NCBI GenBank assembly: GCA_900767885.1
Contig: CAAGAU010000039.1
Span: forward strand, 1 to 18,242
DNA length: 18,242 bases
From: Clostridia bacterium
Lineage (GTDB): Bacteria > Bacillota > Clostridia > Christensenellales > Borkfalkiaceae
Reading direction: 5' to 3'
This document shows, piece after piece, positions 5,842 through 13,082 of the stretch. The position numbers and the translations under genes were made by a program. The notes beneath the pieces were generated by a model that searched no databases, was not told where the DNA came from, and saw nothing but the letters and a program-made list of their open reading frames with translations. Position 1 is the first letter of the stretch, and the number at the start of each line of letters is the position of its first letter.

Positions 5842-6486
5842 TTATCTTTCGGAACGCACCTTTACTATTTTCAATGCGTACCCCGTAAGGGGAGTAAGAT
5901 CGTAAAGTCCGTTTTCGTCGGGCAGGGATAGTTTGCCTTGGGGCGAGGCGCAAAGAATTCCGTTTTTTGCGATAAGTAAAAACGGCAAACCCGTTAAATA
6001 GGCGTATGCGCGCAATAATATGCCGCTTACTTCGCTTAATTTGTTTTTTTGAAAGGCTATTACTGCCTCCGCTCCGCACACGGCGAAAGCGCGCATAAGT
6101 TCGTAAGAAAGCAAATCGTCGCCTATCGCCACGGCTACTTTTCCGCATTTAAGGTCGTATAATTTACCGTTTGCGCCTATTGCCAGGGGGGAGTCGGAAT
6201 AGGCGACGGTCATATCGCTTATTCCGAGCAACTTACCGTTTTCGAGTACCGCCGCAGAACGCTTTAAAACGCCGTAATTATCGGTGTCGGCGGCGTAAAT
6301 AAGCGGCAAGTCGCACTTTACGGATATTTCGGAAAGGTCTTTGAGTATATTCGTTTCGCCGCGCAGTTCCTTTACGTATTTTATAATTTCGCCGTCGGCA
6401 TAACCTACGGCGAGCAGTTCCGCGCCGTGCGGATCTTTAATAAACTCGGCTAACTTCGCGTTGCCCGTCAATGCTTTAACTTTCAA
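5842..6486 (-). CDS. Nitrilase-fold (CN hydrolase-like) protein without catalytic residues
   Basis: The start is TTG 6486, chosen because AAAGGAG (6501-6495) lies 8 bases upstream; a longer frame from ATG 6516 would overlap dusB and has no such site. The protein has 214 residues. The order of segments follows the carbon-nitrogen hydrolase superfamily: GAELLAVGY near 21-29, SAAVLENGKLLGI near 77-89, GKVAVAIGDDLLSYELMRAF near 115-134, GAEAVIAF, then RAYAYLTGLPFLLIAKNG near 159-176. In active enzymes the third segment reads ICYDxxFPE with the nucleophile Cys; here it is IGDD. The Glu and Lys of the triad also seem absent. I infer a non-enzymatic or repurposed member. It lies between dusB and trmL, which hints at a link to tRNA but proves nothing. 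Confidence 0.6.
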   Translation of the reverse strand: MKVKALTGNAKLAEFIKDPHGAELLAVGYADGEIIKYVKELRGETNILKDLSEISVKCDLPLIYAADTDNYGVLKRSAAVLENGKLLGISDMTVAYSDSPLAIGANGKLYDLKCGKVAVAIGDDLLSYELMRAFAVCGAEAVIAFQKNKLSEVSGILLRAYAYLTGLPFLLIAKNGILCASPQGKLSLPDENGLYDLTPLTGYALKIVKVRSER

Positions 6487-6503
6487 ATCGCAATCTCCTT
6501 TGA

Positions 6504-7469
6504 TTACGATATGCACGGCGCAAAAATTAGGTTAAAAAACTCGTTTAATTCTTTCTTGACCTCGTCGGTGTCGGTAAGCGTGAGTATTTTGTTTTTGAGC
6601 GTATTGGCGTTTTTTTCGCCTTTTAAGTACAGACAAAGTTGCTTGCGGAATAGTTTTGCAACGACTTTATCGGGGTAGACTTCTTTTAACAGGTCAATAT
6701 GTCTGAAAATAAGTTGTTTTTTATCCACGCTTACGGGCAAACCTAATATTTCGGAAAAAAGCCACGGCTTTTCGAGTGCGCCGCGCGCGAGCATAATTCC
6801 GTCCGCACCCGTCGCGCTCATAAGCGTTTCGGCGTCGCCGACGGAAAAAACTCCGCCGTTTGCAATAACGGGTACTTTTACCGCGTTTTTGATTTTCGCA
6901 ATCTCTTCAAAATCGACTTCGCCCGCATAAATTTGGTCGCGCGTTCTGCCGTGTACGGTAATCATATCCGCGCCGCCTTGTTCCAACGCCTTTGCAAAAT
7001 CCACGCCGACTATTTTTTCGCGCGTTAAGCCTATTCGCATTTTTGCGGTTATCGGTTTGCCGCTTTTTTTACATTCGGCAACTATTTTTTCGGCTTTGTT
7101 CGGGGCGGCGAGTAACGCGCTGCCGTCGCCGTTCAGGTAAATTTTCGGCATAGGGCAACCGAAGTTTATATCTATTATATCGAACGACGAAAGGGGCGTT
7201 TCCTCAATCGCCCTGCGCATAATAACGGGGTCGCTGCCGAAAATCTGCGCGGCTTTCAACTTTTCGCCTTTTGCGGGGCGCAAAAGTTCGGTCGTTTTTT
7301 CGTCGCCGTAGATAAGCCCTTTTGCGCTTACCATTTCGGTAAAGGTGAGTCCCGCGCCGTAAGATAAGCAAATTTCGCGCATGGCAGAGTCCGAAAAACC
7401 CGCGAGCGGAGCGAGAAATACGTTGTTATCCGTACTATACGCGCCTATTTTAATACTTTTTACTTTCAT
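6504..7469 (-). CDS. dusB: tRNA-dihydrouridine synthase (DusB type)
   Basis: FMN- and NAD(P)H-dependent enzyme that reduces uridines in the tRNA D-loop to dihydrouridine in the cytoplasm. 321 residues, a normal length. The TIM-barrel part shows VFLAPLAGFSD at 17-27 (FMN site), DINFGCPMPKI at 100-110 with the catalytic Cys105, and KMRIGL at 143-148. HGRTRDQIYAG follows at 173-183, IANGGVFS at 202-209 and GIMLARGALEKPWLF at 224-238. The C-terminal helical tRNA-binding part follows. DusB is the best subtype because of the bacterial DusB-like GDGSAL motif. It overlaps the mazG stop by 20 bp and has no clear ribosome binding site, so it is probably translated by coupling. Confidence 0.95.
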   Translation of the reverse strand: MKVKSIKIGAYSTDNNVFLAPLAGFSDSAMREICLSYGAGLTFTEMVSAKGLIYGDEKTTELLRPAKGEKLKAAQIFGSDPVIMRRAIEETPLSSFDIIDINFGCPMPKIYLNGDGSALLAAPNKAEKIVAECKKSGKPITAKMRIGLTREKIVGVDFAKALEQGGADMITVHGRTRDQIYAGEVDFEEIAKIKNAVKVPVIANGGVFSVGDAETLMSATGADGIMLARGALEKPWLFSEILGLPVSVDKKQLIFRHIDLLKEVYPDKVVAKLFRKQLCLYLKGEKNANTLKNKILTLTDTDEVKKELNEFFNLIFAPCIS

Positions 7470-8853
7470 CGTAATATTCGTTTAATTCTTCTGCGGTAAG
7501 GTCGCGCATATCTTTTCCTGCGTTTAGCACGAGTTCTTCGGTCTTTTTAAATCTCTTTAAAAATTTCTCGGTTGCGGCGGAAAGCGCGGTTTCGCTGTCG
7601 AAGCCGAGTTTTCTTACGTAACTTGCGGCGGCGAATAAAAAGTCGCCGCACTCTTCGCCGAGTTTATTTTTGTCGCCGCCGAGTTCGGCTTTGACTTCCG
7701 ATAATTTTTCGTACACTTTTTCAAGCGCGTCGTCGGCGGATAAAAAGTCCATATTGTATTTGCCCGAGCGTTTGGATACTTTGTCCGCACGCATAAGCGC
7801 GGGGAAGTTTTTCGGCACGGCGCACAGGTATTCCGTTCCGTTTTCGTAGCCTTTTTCCTTACGCTTGTTTTTATCCCATACGGATAACGCCGATTCGGAA
7901 TCGCTCGCGCGGTCGTTTCCGAAAACGTGAGTATGCCTCGTTATAAGTTTTTCGCACAGCGCGCTTATCGCGTCGGAAAAAGTGAAAGTTCCTCTTTCCT
8001 CGGCGAAAATCGCCTGAAAAGCCGTTTGCAGAACGACGTCGCCCAATTCTTCCATAATAGCGCTTTCGTCGCCGCTTTTTACCGCGTCTAAAAGTTCGTA
8101 GGTTTCCTCTACGGTGTTGGGGAGTATGCTTTCTTTTGTCTGCGCCTTGTCCCACGGGCAGCCGTTTTCGCCGCGTAAAATTCTTAATATTTCAAGTAAA
8201 TCGTCTACGTCGTAACGCGTTTTTTGAGCAAGAGAAAGTTCGCCTATCGCAATCGCGCTTAAAAAACCAAGATCGGTTTGACGGTCGAGTTCGTACAGAG
8301 GAATTTGCTTATTTTCGCCGCCCGTAAAAAGCGTAACGGGTATATCGTCGCCGAACGCGGAAGATACCGCGAGTTTGACTTCTCCCGCGGTAATAGCGCA
8401 GTCCACGTCGTACACGATAAGCGGCAAAGTAAGTTTTGCAGAACCGACTTCGTAAGCGGAAATTGCGAGATAGTTGCCCGTAAAAGCGGCTTTTTCGGCA
8501 AAGTACGCCGCTTTGGTTACGCCGCTTAAAACGATAGCGTCCTTACGCTTTTTAAGTATAATTCCGCAAGCGCGGTTTTCACTCACGCCGCCGTCGGTCA
8601 GAAATATAACGTTTTTCGTTTTTGCCGCTTTCAAAACTTCGGCGGCGATGTTTTTATTCAGCGTGTCGTAAGTTCTCGACTTTTTATATACGTCGTCGAG
8701 CGATGCCGCCGACGGAAAATTGTCGACAATATATTTCCCTGCGGGGATGAGTGCGGTCTGAACAATTATTTCGTCCGCGCTTTTAATTTCGTCAAGCGTT
8801 TTAAGGGTTAAATCTCCGCCTTCCACGCCTGCGGATGCAAGTATAAGTTTCAT
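7450..8853 (-). CDS. mazG: MazG nucleotide pyrophosphohydrolase with N-terminal YabN-type methylase domain
   Basis: The start is ATG 8853, with GAGGA about 10 bases upstream; the frame continues further 5' without a good site. 467 residues. About 1-215 resembles the tetrapyrrole (SAM-dependent) methylase domain seen in YabN fusions (KLILASAGVEGGDLTLKTL), but the glycine-rich SAM motifs are eroded. About 217-460 holds two MazG units: CPWDKAQTKESI at 232-243, metal-binding EETYELLDA at 249-257 and EELGDVVLQ at 268-276, then KLITRHTHVF; a second set, EECGDFLF, comes near the C-terminus. MazG hydrolyses NTPs and dNTPs to monophosphates and pyrophosphate in the cytoplasm, a housecleaning role. The order spoVT-yabM-yabN matches Bacillus. 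The start lies inside the upstream gene, a 53-bp overlap. Confidence 0.92.
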   Translation of the reverse strand: MKLILASAGVEGGDLTLKTLDEIKSADEIIVQTALIPAGKYIVDNFPSAASLDDVYKKSRTYDTLNKNIAAEVLKAAKTKNVIFLTDGGVSENRACGIILKKRKDAIVLSGVTKAAYFAEKAAFTGNYLAISAYEVGSAKLTLPLIVYDVDCAITAGEVKLAVSSAFGDDIPVTLFTGGENKQIPLYELDRQTDLGFLSAIAIGELSLAQKTRYDVDDLLEILRILRGENGCPWDKAQTKESILPNTVEETYELLDAVKSGDESAIMEELGDVVLQTAFQAIFAEERGTFTFSDAISALCEKLITRHTHVFGNDRASDSESALSVWDKNKRKEKGYENGTEYLCAVPKNFPALMRADKVSKRSGKYNMDFLSADDALEKVYEKLSEVKAELGGDKNKLGEECGDFLFAAASYVRKLGFDSETALSAATEKFLKRFKKTEELVLNAGKDMRDLTAEELNEYYDESKKY

Positions 8854-10174
8854 ATTCGGCGTTCCTCGTTGGTTTATACTTAATAATATATACCAAATTG
8901 CAAAAAACTGCAATTAAATAACACGAAATATCCGAATAAAGCACCCCGAAAATATTTATTTGCTCTATTTTCAAAAGGAAAATTTGTAAAATCGCTTTTA
9001 CGATCAGACCCGCGCCGAGTGACGCGCACGAAACGTAAGGCTTGCCTATCGCTACGAGAACGGACGCCGAAGTCTGCACGAGAGCGAGTAAAACTACGTT
9101 TACGCCCGAAAAGGAGAGTAGTCGAGCCGCGGTTTCGCGTTCGGACGGGGCAAGTCCGCCGAAGAGTAAATTGACTATCGCTCCCGAAAAAATAAATAAC
9201 GCGGTCGCCGCCAAAGCCGATAGGAGCAGCGTAAGCAAAAGCGCGCCGAATATTTTTTTGCGGGCGCGGCGGTCGTCGTTTTTCGATAGCAAAGAAGAAA
9301 TTACGGGCAGGGAAGCGACCGCCGCGCCGTAACAAAGCGCGACGGGAACGCCCACGACCGATTCCACGCTGCCCGTATATACGCCGTAAAGTCCCACGGC
9401 GTTTTCGGTGTAAGATTTTAAAATGTTGATGACCGTAAAACTGTCGTAAGCGCGTGCGAGCGGCAGTAAAATTGCCGACAGAGTTACGGGGAAAACCGTC
9501 GCTATTATTTTTTTTAGCGAATAGCCGTTGTTAAACGAGTTTATTTTAACCCCGCGCTTTTTTAATTTTATCGACATAAAAAGCACGGCGGCAAGTTCGC
9601 TCAAAGTAACGGCAACGCAAGCCGCCGCGCCCGCTATGGCGTAATTTGACCTGAACAGATAACAAAGCGCAAGACCCGCGGCGAGTTTAACGGTTTGTTC
9701 CGTAATTTGCGAAAGGGCAGTTGGCAGCATGTCGTTTTCGCCCTGAAAAAATCCTCTTGCGCAGGATAGCGCGGAAACGAGAAAAACCGAGGGCGATAGC
9801 GCGATATACGCATATTTTGCCTGCGGATTTCCCTGCGCGGCGGCGAGAAGAGGAGCGGAGAAAGCCATCAAAAGCGAACCTATAAACCCCAGCGGCAAAA
9901 ACAACGCCGCCGCGCGCGATAACACCTTTTCGCCGTCGTCGCCGGAAGAAACGAGTTTTGCAAGCGCGCTCGGAACTCCGCTCGAAGAAAATACGAGCAG
10001 TATCGAGTATACGGGAAAGACCGTCTGATAAACGCCAAGCCCTTCCGACTTTAAAATATTGGTAAGCGGCACGCGGTAAATCGCGCCCAGAATTTTGGCG
10101 ACGAGCGCGCCCAAAGATATTATGAACGCGCCCTTTAATATGCCGCCGCTTTTTACTTTTGCGGTTTTTCTCAA
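8801..10174 (-). CDS. SpoVB/YabM-type MVF (MurJ-like) flippase
   Basis: Polytopic membrane protein of 457 residues from TTG 10174. That start lies 1 bp after the spoVT stop, with AAGG about 9 bases upstream; longer frames would run through spoVT. The N-terminus has a few basic residues followed by GAFIISLGALVAKILGAIYRVPL, the typical opening of the MOP/MATE-like MVF family. It then shows about 12-14 hydrophobic segments, including GLGVYQTVFPVYSILL, GVPSALAKLVS and CARGFFQGENDM. SpoVB and YabM are relatives that move lipid-linked precursors of cell wall or spore cortex across the membrane. Position between spoVT and mazG equals yabM in Bacillus. The basic C-terminus (CIRRRGRRRFNP) is encoded inside the overlap with mazG. 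Confidence 0.9.
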   Translation of the reverse strand: MRKTAKVKSGGILKGAFIISLGALVAKILGAIYRVPLTNILKSEGLGVYQTVFPVYSILLVFSSSGVPSALAKLVSSGDDGEKVLSRAAALFLPLGFIGSLLMAFSAPLLAAAQGNPQAKYAYIALSPSVFLVSALSCARGFFQGENDMLPTALSQITEQTVKLAAGLALCYLFRSNYAIAGAAACVAVTLSELAAVLFMSIKLKKRGVKINSFNNGYSLKKIIATVFPVTLSAILLPLARAYDSFTVINILKSYTENAVGLYGVYTGSVESVVGVPVALCYGAAVASLPVISSLLSKNDDRRARKKIFGALLLTLLLSALAATALFIFSGAIVNLLFGGLAPSERETAARLLSFSGVNVVLLALVQTSASVLVAIGKPYVSCASLGAGLIVKAILQIFLLKIEQINIFGVLYSDISCYLIAVFCNLVYIIKYKPTRNAEYETYTCIRRRGRRRFNP

Positions 10175-10175
10175 G

Positions 10176-10718
10176 TTATTGCCTTGCGGATAAAATTTCA
10201 GCAGACAGTTTACAAAGCGAAATATCGAGCGAAGTGATAAGTGCGTCTTTGTTTTTGTCGGCAAGCAAAACCCCGCCTATAACGCCTTGCTCGTCGGTTA
10301 TGGGCAAAAAGAATTGATTGCAAAAACCGTGGTCGTTCCCCTCGGAAATTTCAAACGGTTGCACGCCGTCCGATACGTTTACTACCATAGACTTATTTTC
10401 GCTCATAAATTTGCCGAGTTTTTTTGAAACTGTTTTTGCCGTAAGTTCTTTCGCTCCCGCGCCGCTCGCCGCCAAAATCACGTCGCGGTCGCATATAATC
10501 GCCGTGTGCGCGGTAACTTTGTTCAGACTTTCGGCAACGTCCGCCGCGACGAAATCCCTCCGCTCGACTGCCGAGTATTTCTTTAATATAATTTCGTCCG
10601 CGCTCGTGTATATTTCCAACGGATCGCCGTCGTTTATGTTGAGAATTTTCCTTATTTCGCGAGGGATAACCACTCGCCCCAAAACGTCTACGCGCCTTAT
10701 AATGCCGGTATCTTTCAT
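10176..10718 (-). CDS. spoVT: Stage V sporulation transcription regulator SpoVT
   Basis: 180 residues, full length for SpoVT. The N-terminal AbrB-type swapped-hairpin DNA-binding domain covers 1-50 (MKDTGIIRRVDVLGRVVIPR, then IRKILNINDGDPLEI), and a GAF-like domain covers about 55-178. In Bacillus SpoVT is made in the forespore and tunes sigma-G genes as a tetramer. GGAGGTG precedes the ATG by 7 bases, an excellent ribosome binding site. It is first in a run of seven minus-strand genes with little or no spacing. Presence of the gene suggests a spore-forming lineage, though some non-spore-formers retain it. Confidence 0.95.
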   Translation of the reverse strand: MKDTGIIRRVDVLGRVVIPREIRKILNINDGDPLEIYTSADEIILKKYSAVERRDFVAADVAESLNKVTAHTAIICDRDVILAASGAGAKELTAKTVSKKLGKFMSENKSMVVNVSDGVQPFEISEGNDHGFCNQFFLPITDEQGVIGGVLLADKNKDALITSLDISLCKLSAEILSARQ

Positions 10719-10743
10719 GTTTTACACCTCCCTGGTATATAAA

Positions 10744-10773
10744 CAGTTTGCTGCTTAAATGCGAATTTATGCA
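10744..10773 (-). promoter_or_regulatory. Candidate sigma-G-like promoter of spoVT
   Basis: On the minus strand: TGCATA (10773-10768), 17-bp spacer, CAAACTG (10750-10744). This is close to the forespore sigma-G pattern (TGAATA, 17-18 bp, CATACTA), and transcription would start about 20 bases before the spoVT ATG, just ahead of its ribosome binding site. spoVT is sigma-G controlled in Bacillus. The match is partial. Confidence 0.35.
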
Positions 10774-10798
10774 GGGCGTATTTGTGTTTTTCGCCCTG
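10772..10798. other. Hairpin upstream of spoVT
   Basis: CAGGGCG (10772-10778) and CGCCCTG (10792-10798), 13-nt loop. It overlaps the candidate -35 box of spoVT. On the plus strand it is followed by TTTTA, so it could also act as a weak terminator there. Confidence 0.45.
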
Positions 10799-10890
10799 TT
10801 TTACCCCCGAAAACCAAAATCGTGTAAGCCTTTCAAAGCAATAAATGGCGTAATATAATATAAGAAAAATAAAAAATAATATAAACAGCG

Positions 10891-10903
10891 TCAAATCATT
10901 TGA
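10891..10903. promoter_or_regulatory. Palindrome TCAAATCATTTGA at the divergent promoters, possible operator
   Basis: Perfect 6-1-6 inverted repeat. Its right end overlaps the -35 box TTGACA of the glm promoter (10900-10905). Its left end supplies a TTGACG on the minus strand facing spoVT. A dimeric regulator bound here would cover both. Confidence 0.4.
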
Positions 10904-10928
10904 CAAAATCATAAAATAATAGTACAAT
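10900..10928 (+). promoter_or_regulatory. Promoter of the glmU-like/glmM operon
   Basis: TTGACA (10900-10905), exactly 17 bp, TACAAT (10923-10928). The start would be near 10935, leaving a 50-nt leader with GGAGG just before the ATG at 10987. Confidence 0.88.
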
Positions 10929-10986
10929 TATCGCTACGTTTACGGCAAAAAGCGACTAAACGCGAATTTAAAAAACGGAGGTAAAA

Positions 10987-11664
10987 ATGGAATACGAGAA
11001 AATAAACGCCGACGGACTTTATATAGAGGAAGGCGTTAAAATAGGCAGAAACGTAAAGTTTTACGGCAACAGTTATATTTTTGGTAAAACCGAAATCGGG
11101 GACGATTGCGTTATATACCCCAACAATTTTATTAAGGACGCGCATATAGGCGACGGGTGCGTTTTGTACCCTAATAACTTTATAGAAAATTCTACGGCGG
11201 AAAGCGGCGTAAAGATAAAGTCGAGCGATATAAACGGCGCGTTTATCGAAAGCGGCGCGGAAGTAGGTCCGTTCTCGCGACTTCGCCCTAACGCCAAAGT
11301 TTGTAAAAACGCCAAAGTAGGCAATTTCGTGGAAATTAAAAACGCCACGCTCGGCGAAGGTAGCAAAGCCTCGCACCTTACGTACGTAGGCGACGCCGAT
11401 ATAGGCAAAAACTGCAATATCGGTTGCGGCGCGATTTTCGTAAATTATAACGGCAAAAACAAGAATCGTTCTCTCGTGGGCGACAACTCGTTTATCGGCA
11501 GTAACTGCAACGTTATCGCGCCCGTTACTGTGGGCAACGGAGCGTACGTTTGCGCGGGTACAACTATTTCGGAAAGCGTCGAAAGCGGCGATTTCGTAAT
11601 AGGCAGGTCGCGGCAGACCGTTAAAAAAGGAAGGGCGGGCAAATATTTAAAGGAGAACAAGTAA
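10987..11664 (+). CDS. Stand-alone GlmU-type glucosamine-1-phosphate N-acetyltransferase
   Basis: 225 residues, wholly a left-handed beta-helix with hexapeptide repeats and a C-terminal tail; it matches only the C-terminal half of bifunctional GlmU. Numbering runs at a constant offset of 233 from E. coli GlmU, and its functional residues are present: R100 (333), K118 (351), catalytic H130 (363), Y133 (366), N144 (377), Y154 (387), K159 (392), S172 (405) and R207 (440). It should acetylate GlcN-1-phosphate with acetyl-CoA. The N-terminal uridylyltransferase domain is absent, and this is not a truncation: promoter, leader and GGAGG sit directly before the ATG. glmM begins right after the stop, so the pair makes GlcNAc-1-phosphate; UDP transfer needs another enzyme. 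Residues 37-53 and 54-70 are near-identical repeats. Confidence 0.88.
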   Translation: MEYEKINADGLYIEEGVKIGRNVKFYGNSYIFGKTEIGDDCVIYPNNFIKDAHIGDGCVLYPNNFIENSTAESGVKIKSSDINGAFIESGAEVGPFSRLRPNAKVCKNAKVGNFVEIKNATLGEGSKASHLTYVGDADIGKNCNIGCGAIFVNYNGKNKNRSLVGDNSFIGSNCNVIAPVTVGNGAYVCAGTTISESVESGDFVIGRSRQTVKKGRAGKYLKENK

Positions 11665-12978
11665 ATGGGACTTTATTTCGGCACGGACGGTTTAAGAGGA
11701 ATAGTAAACGAAGATTTAACTTACGAAACGGCTTTTAAGTGCGGCAACGCGCTTTCGTTTTTAAAGAAGAACCCCAAGGTGGTTATCGGCAGAGATACGC
11801 GCGTGAGCGGCGAATATTTAACGCTTGCGGTCGCGCTCGGCGCGTGCGCGGGCGGTGCTAAAGTTATAGATACGGGCATTATGCCTACCGCGGGCGTGGC
11901 GTATTTAACCAGGCTGTATAAGGCGGATTACGGGGTAGTAATAAGCGCGTCGCATAACCCTAAGGAATATAACGGAATTAAAATTTTCGACCAAAACGGT
12001 TATAAACTCGGCGATAAACAGGAAGAGCGGGTAGAAAGGTGCTTTATACATTCCAAAATCAACGAGTTCCCCGATATAGGCGGCTACGAATTTTATAAAA
12101 ACGCCGCAAAGGACTACGAAAAGTTTTTAATTTCCAACGCGTTTGCAAGTTTAAAGGATATGCGCATAGTCCTCGACGGGGCTAACGGCGCGGCAAGCCG
12201 GATTGCTCCGCAGGTATTCCGTACGCTCGGCGCAAGCGTGGTTGCCACAAATTGTTTTGCCGACGGAATGCGAATAAACGAAAAATGCGGCGCGACTTAT
12301 ATTGCGGCGTTAAAAGGTCGTATGAAACGCTATTGCGCGGACGTAGGGTTTGCTTTCGACGGTGATTCCGACAGGCTTATCGCGGTGGATTCGGACGGCA
12401 ACGTGGTGGACGGCGACGCAATAATTTACGTACTTGCCAAATATTTAAAAGAAAAAGGTAAACTCAACAAAAATACCGCCGTCGGTACTTCGCATACGAA
12501 TATGGCTTACGAAAAAGCCTTAAAAGCCGAGGGTATAGATTTTATCCGCACGGATATAGGCGATAAATACGTTTTGCAAAAACTCGCAGAGGACGGGTTG
12601 TCGCTCGGCGGCGAGCAGTCGGGGCATATAATTTTAAAGGATATTCATTCCACGGGCGACGGAATTTTAACCGCGGTGGTGCTAGCGTCCGTTTTGTCCG
12701 AAAAGGGCGCGAGCCTAAGCGAACTCGCCTGCGTAAAGCCTTATCCTCAAATCAACGTAAACGTGATTATATCCGATAAACACAGAGTGATAAACAGCGA
12801 GGCGGTTTCGGAAAAAGTAGCCGAAATAAAGTCCGCGCTCGGCGGCGAGGGGCGCGTTATGGTGCGCGCGTCGGGTACGGAACCTAAAATTCGTATTATG
12901 GTAGAGGGCGAAAACGAGGAAATTTGCCAAAAATACGCGGAGGAACTTAAAGCGGTGGTAATAGCCGCCGAAAAATAA
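11665..12978 (+). CDS. glmM: Phosphoglucosamine mutase GlmM
   Basis: Interconverts glucosamine-6-phosphate and glucosamine-1-phosphate in the cytoplasm, feeding UDP-GlcNAc for peptidoglycan. 437 residues, typical. All four motifs are visible: the active-site serine loop ISASHNP at 93-99 (phosphoserine S96), metal-binding DGDSDR at 232-237, sugar-binding GGEQSGH at 315-321 and phosphate-binding RASGTEPKIR at 401-410. The N-terminus FGTDGLRG is characteristic. The ATG follows the previous stop with no gap, and AAGGAG (11650-11655) lies inside the end of the acetyltransferase gene. It makes the substrate of the preceding acetyltransferase, so the two genes encode consecutive steps. Confidence 0.96.
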   Translation: MGLYFGTDGLRGIVNEDLTYETAFKCGNALSFLKKNPKVVIGRDTRVSGEYLTLAVALGACAGGAKVIDTGIMPTAGVAYLTRLYKADYGVVISASHNPKEYNGIKIFDQNGYKLGDKQEERVERCFIHSKINEFPDIGGYEFYKNAAKDYEKFLISNAFASLKDMRIVLDGANGAASRIAPQVFRTLGASVVATNCFADGMRINEKCGATYIAALKGRMKRYCADVGFAFDGDSDRLIAVDSDGNVVDGDAIIYVLAKYLKEKGKLNKNTAVGTSHTNMAYEKALKAEGIDFIRTDIGDKYVLQKLAEDGLSLGGEQSGHIILKDIHSTGDGILTAVVLASVLSEKGASLSELACVKPYPQINVNVIISDKHRVINSEAVSEKVAEIKSALGGEGRVMVRASGTEPKIRIMVEGENEEICQKYAEELKAVVIAAEK

Positions 12979-12980
12979 AT

Positions 12981-13082
12981 ATGTGCGGAATAGCGGGACT
13001 TATGCCAGACATAAACGATGTAAATAAAGCAAAAATTACTATAAAACGTCTTAATTTTCACTTGCTTAAAGTCGCGAAATAA
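12981..13082 (+). pseudogene. Relic of a class-II glutamine amidotransferase N-terminus (glmS/asnB-like)
   Basis: Two bases after the glmM stop an ATG opens a 33-codon frame beginning MCGIAGLMPDIND. MCGIAG is the N-terminal nucleophile motif of class-II glutamine amidotransferases: asparagine synthase B starts this way and GlmS starts MCGIVG. The rest lacks the conserved HRGPD or RGYDS segments and stops at 13080-13082 inside the left arm of a terminator. glmS follows glmM in Bacillus, so a decayed glmS is attractive, but the motif is slightly nearer AsnB. It may be a cut-down remnant, or a short chance frame. There is no good ribosome binding site. Confidence 0.4.

Noticed and set aside
6487..6516. 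Upstream ATG 6516 as start of the nitrilase-like gene
   Set aside because: It would overlap dusB and lacks a ribosome binding site, while TTG 6486 has AAAGGAG at ideal spacing.
8854..8913. Longer N-terminus for MazG
   Set aside because: The extra 20 residues are unlike the family and lie in the flippase reading frame region; ATG 8853 has GAGGA and matches the usual domain start.
10175..10264. Longer N-terminus for the flippase
   Set aside because: It would run 89 bp into spoVT and add a non-family sequence; TTG 10174 is placed right after the spoVT stop.
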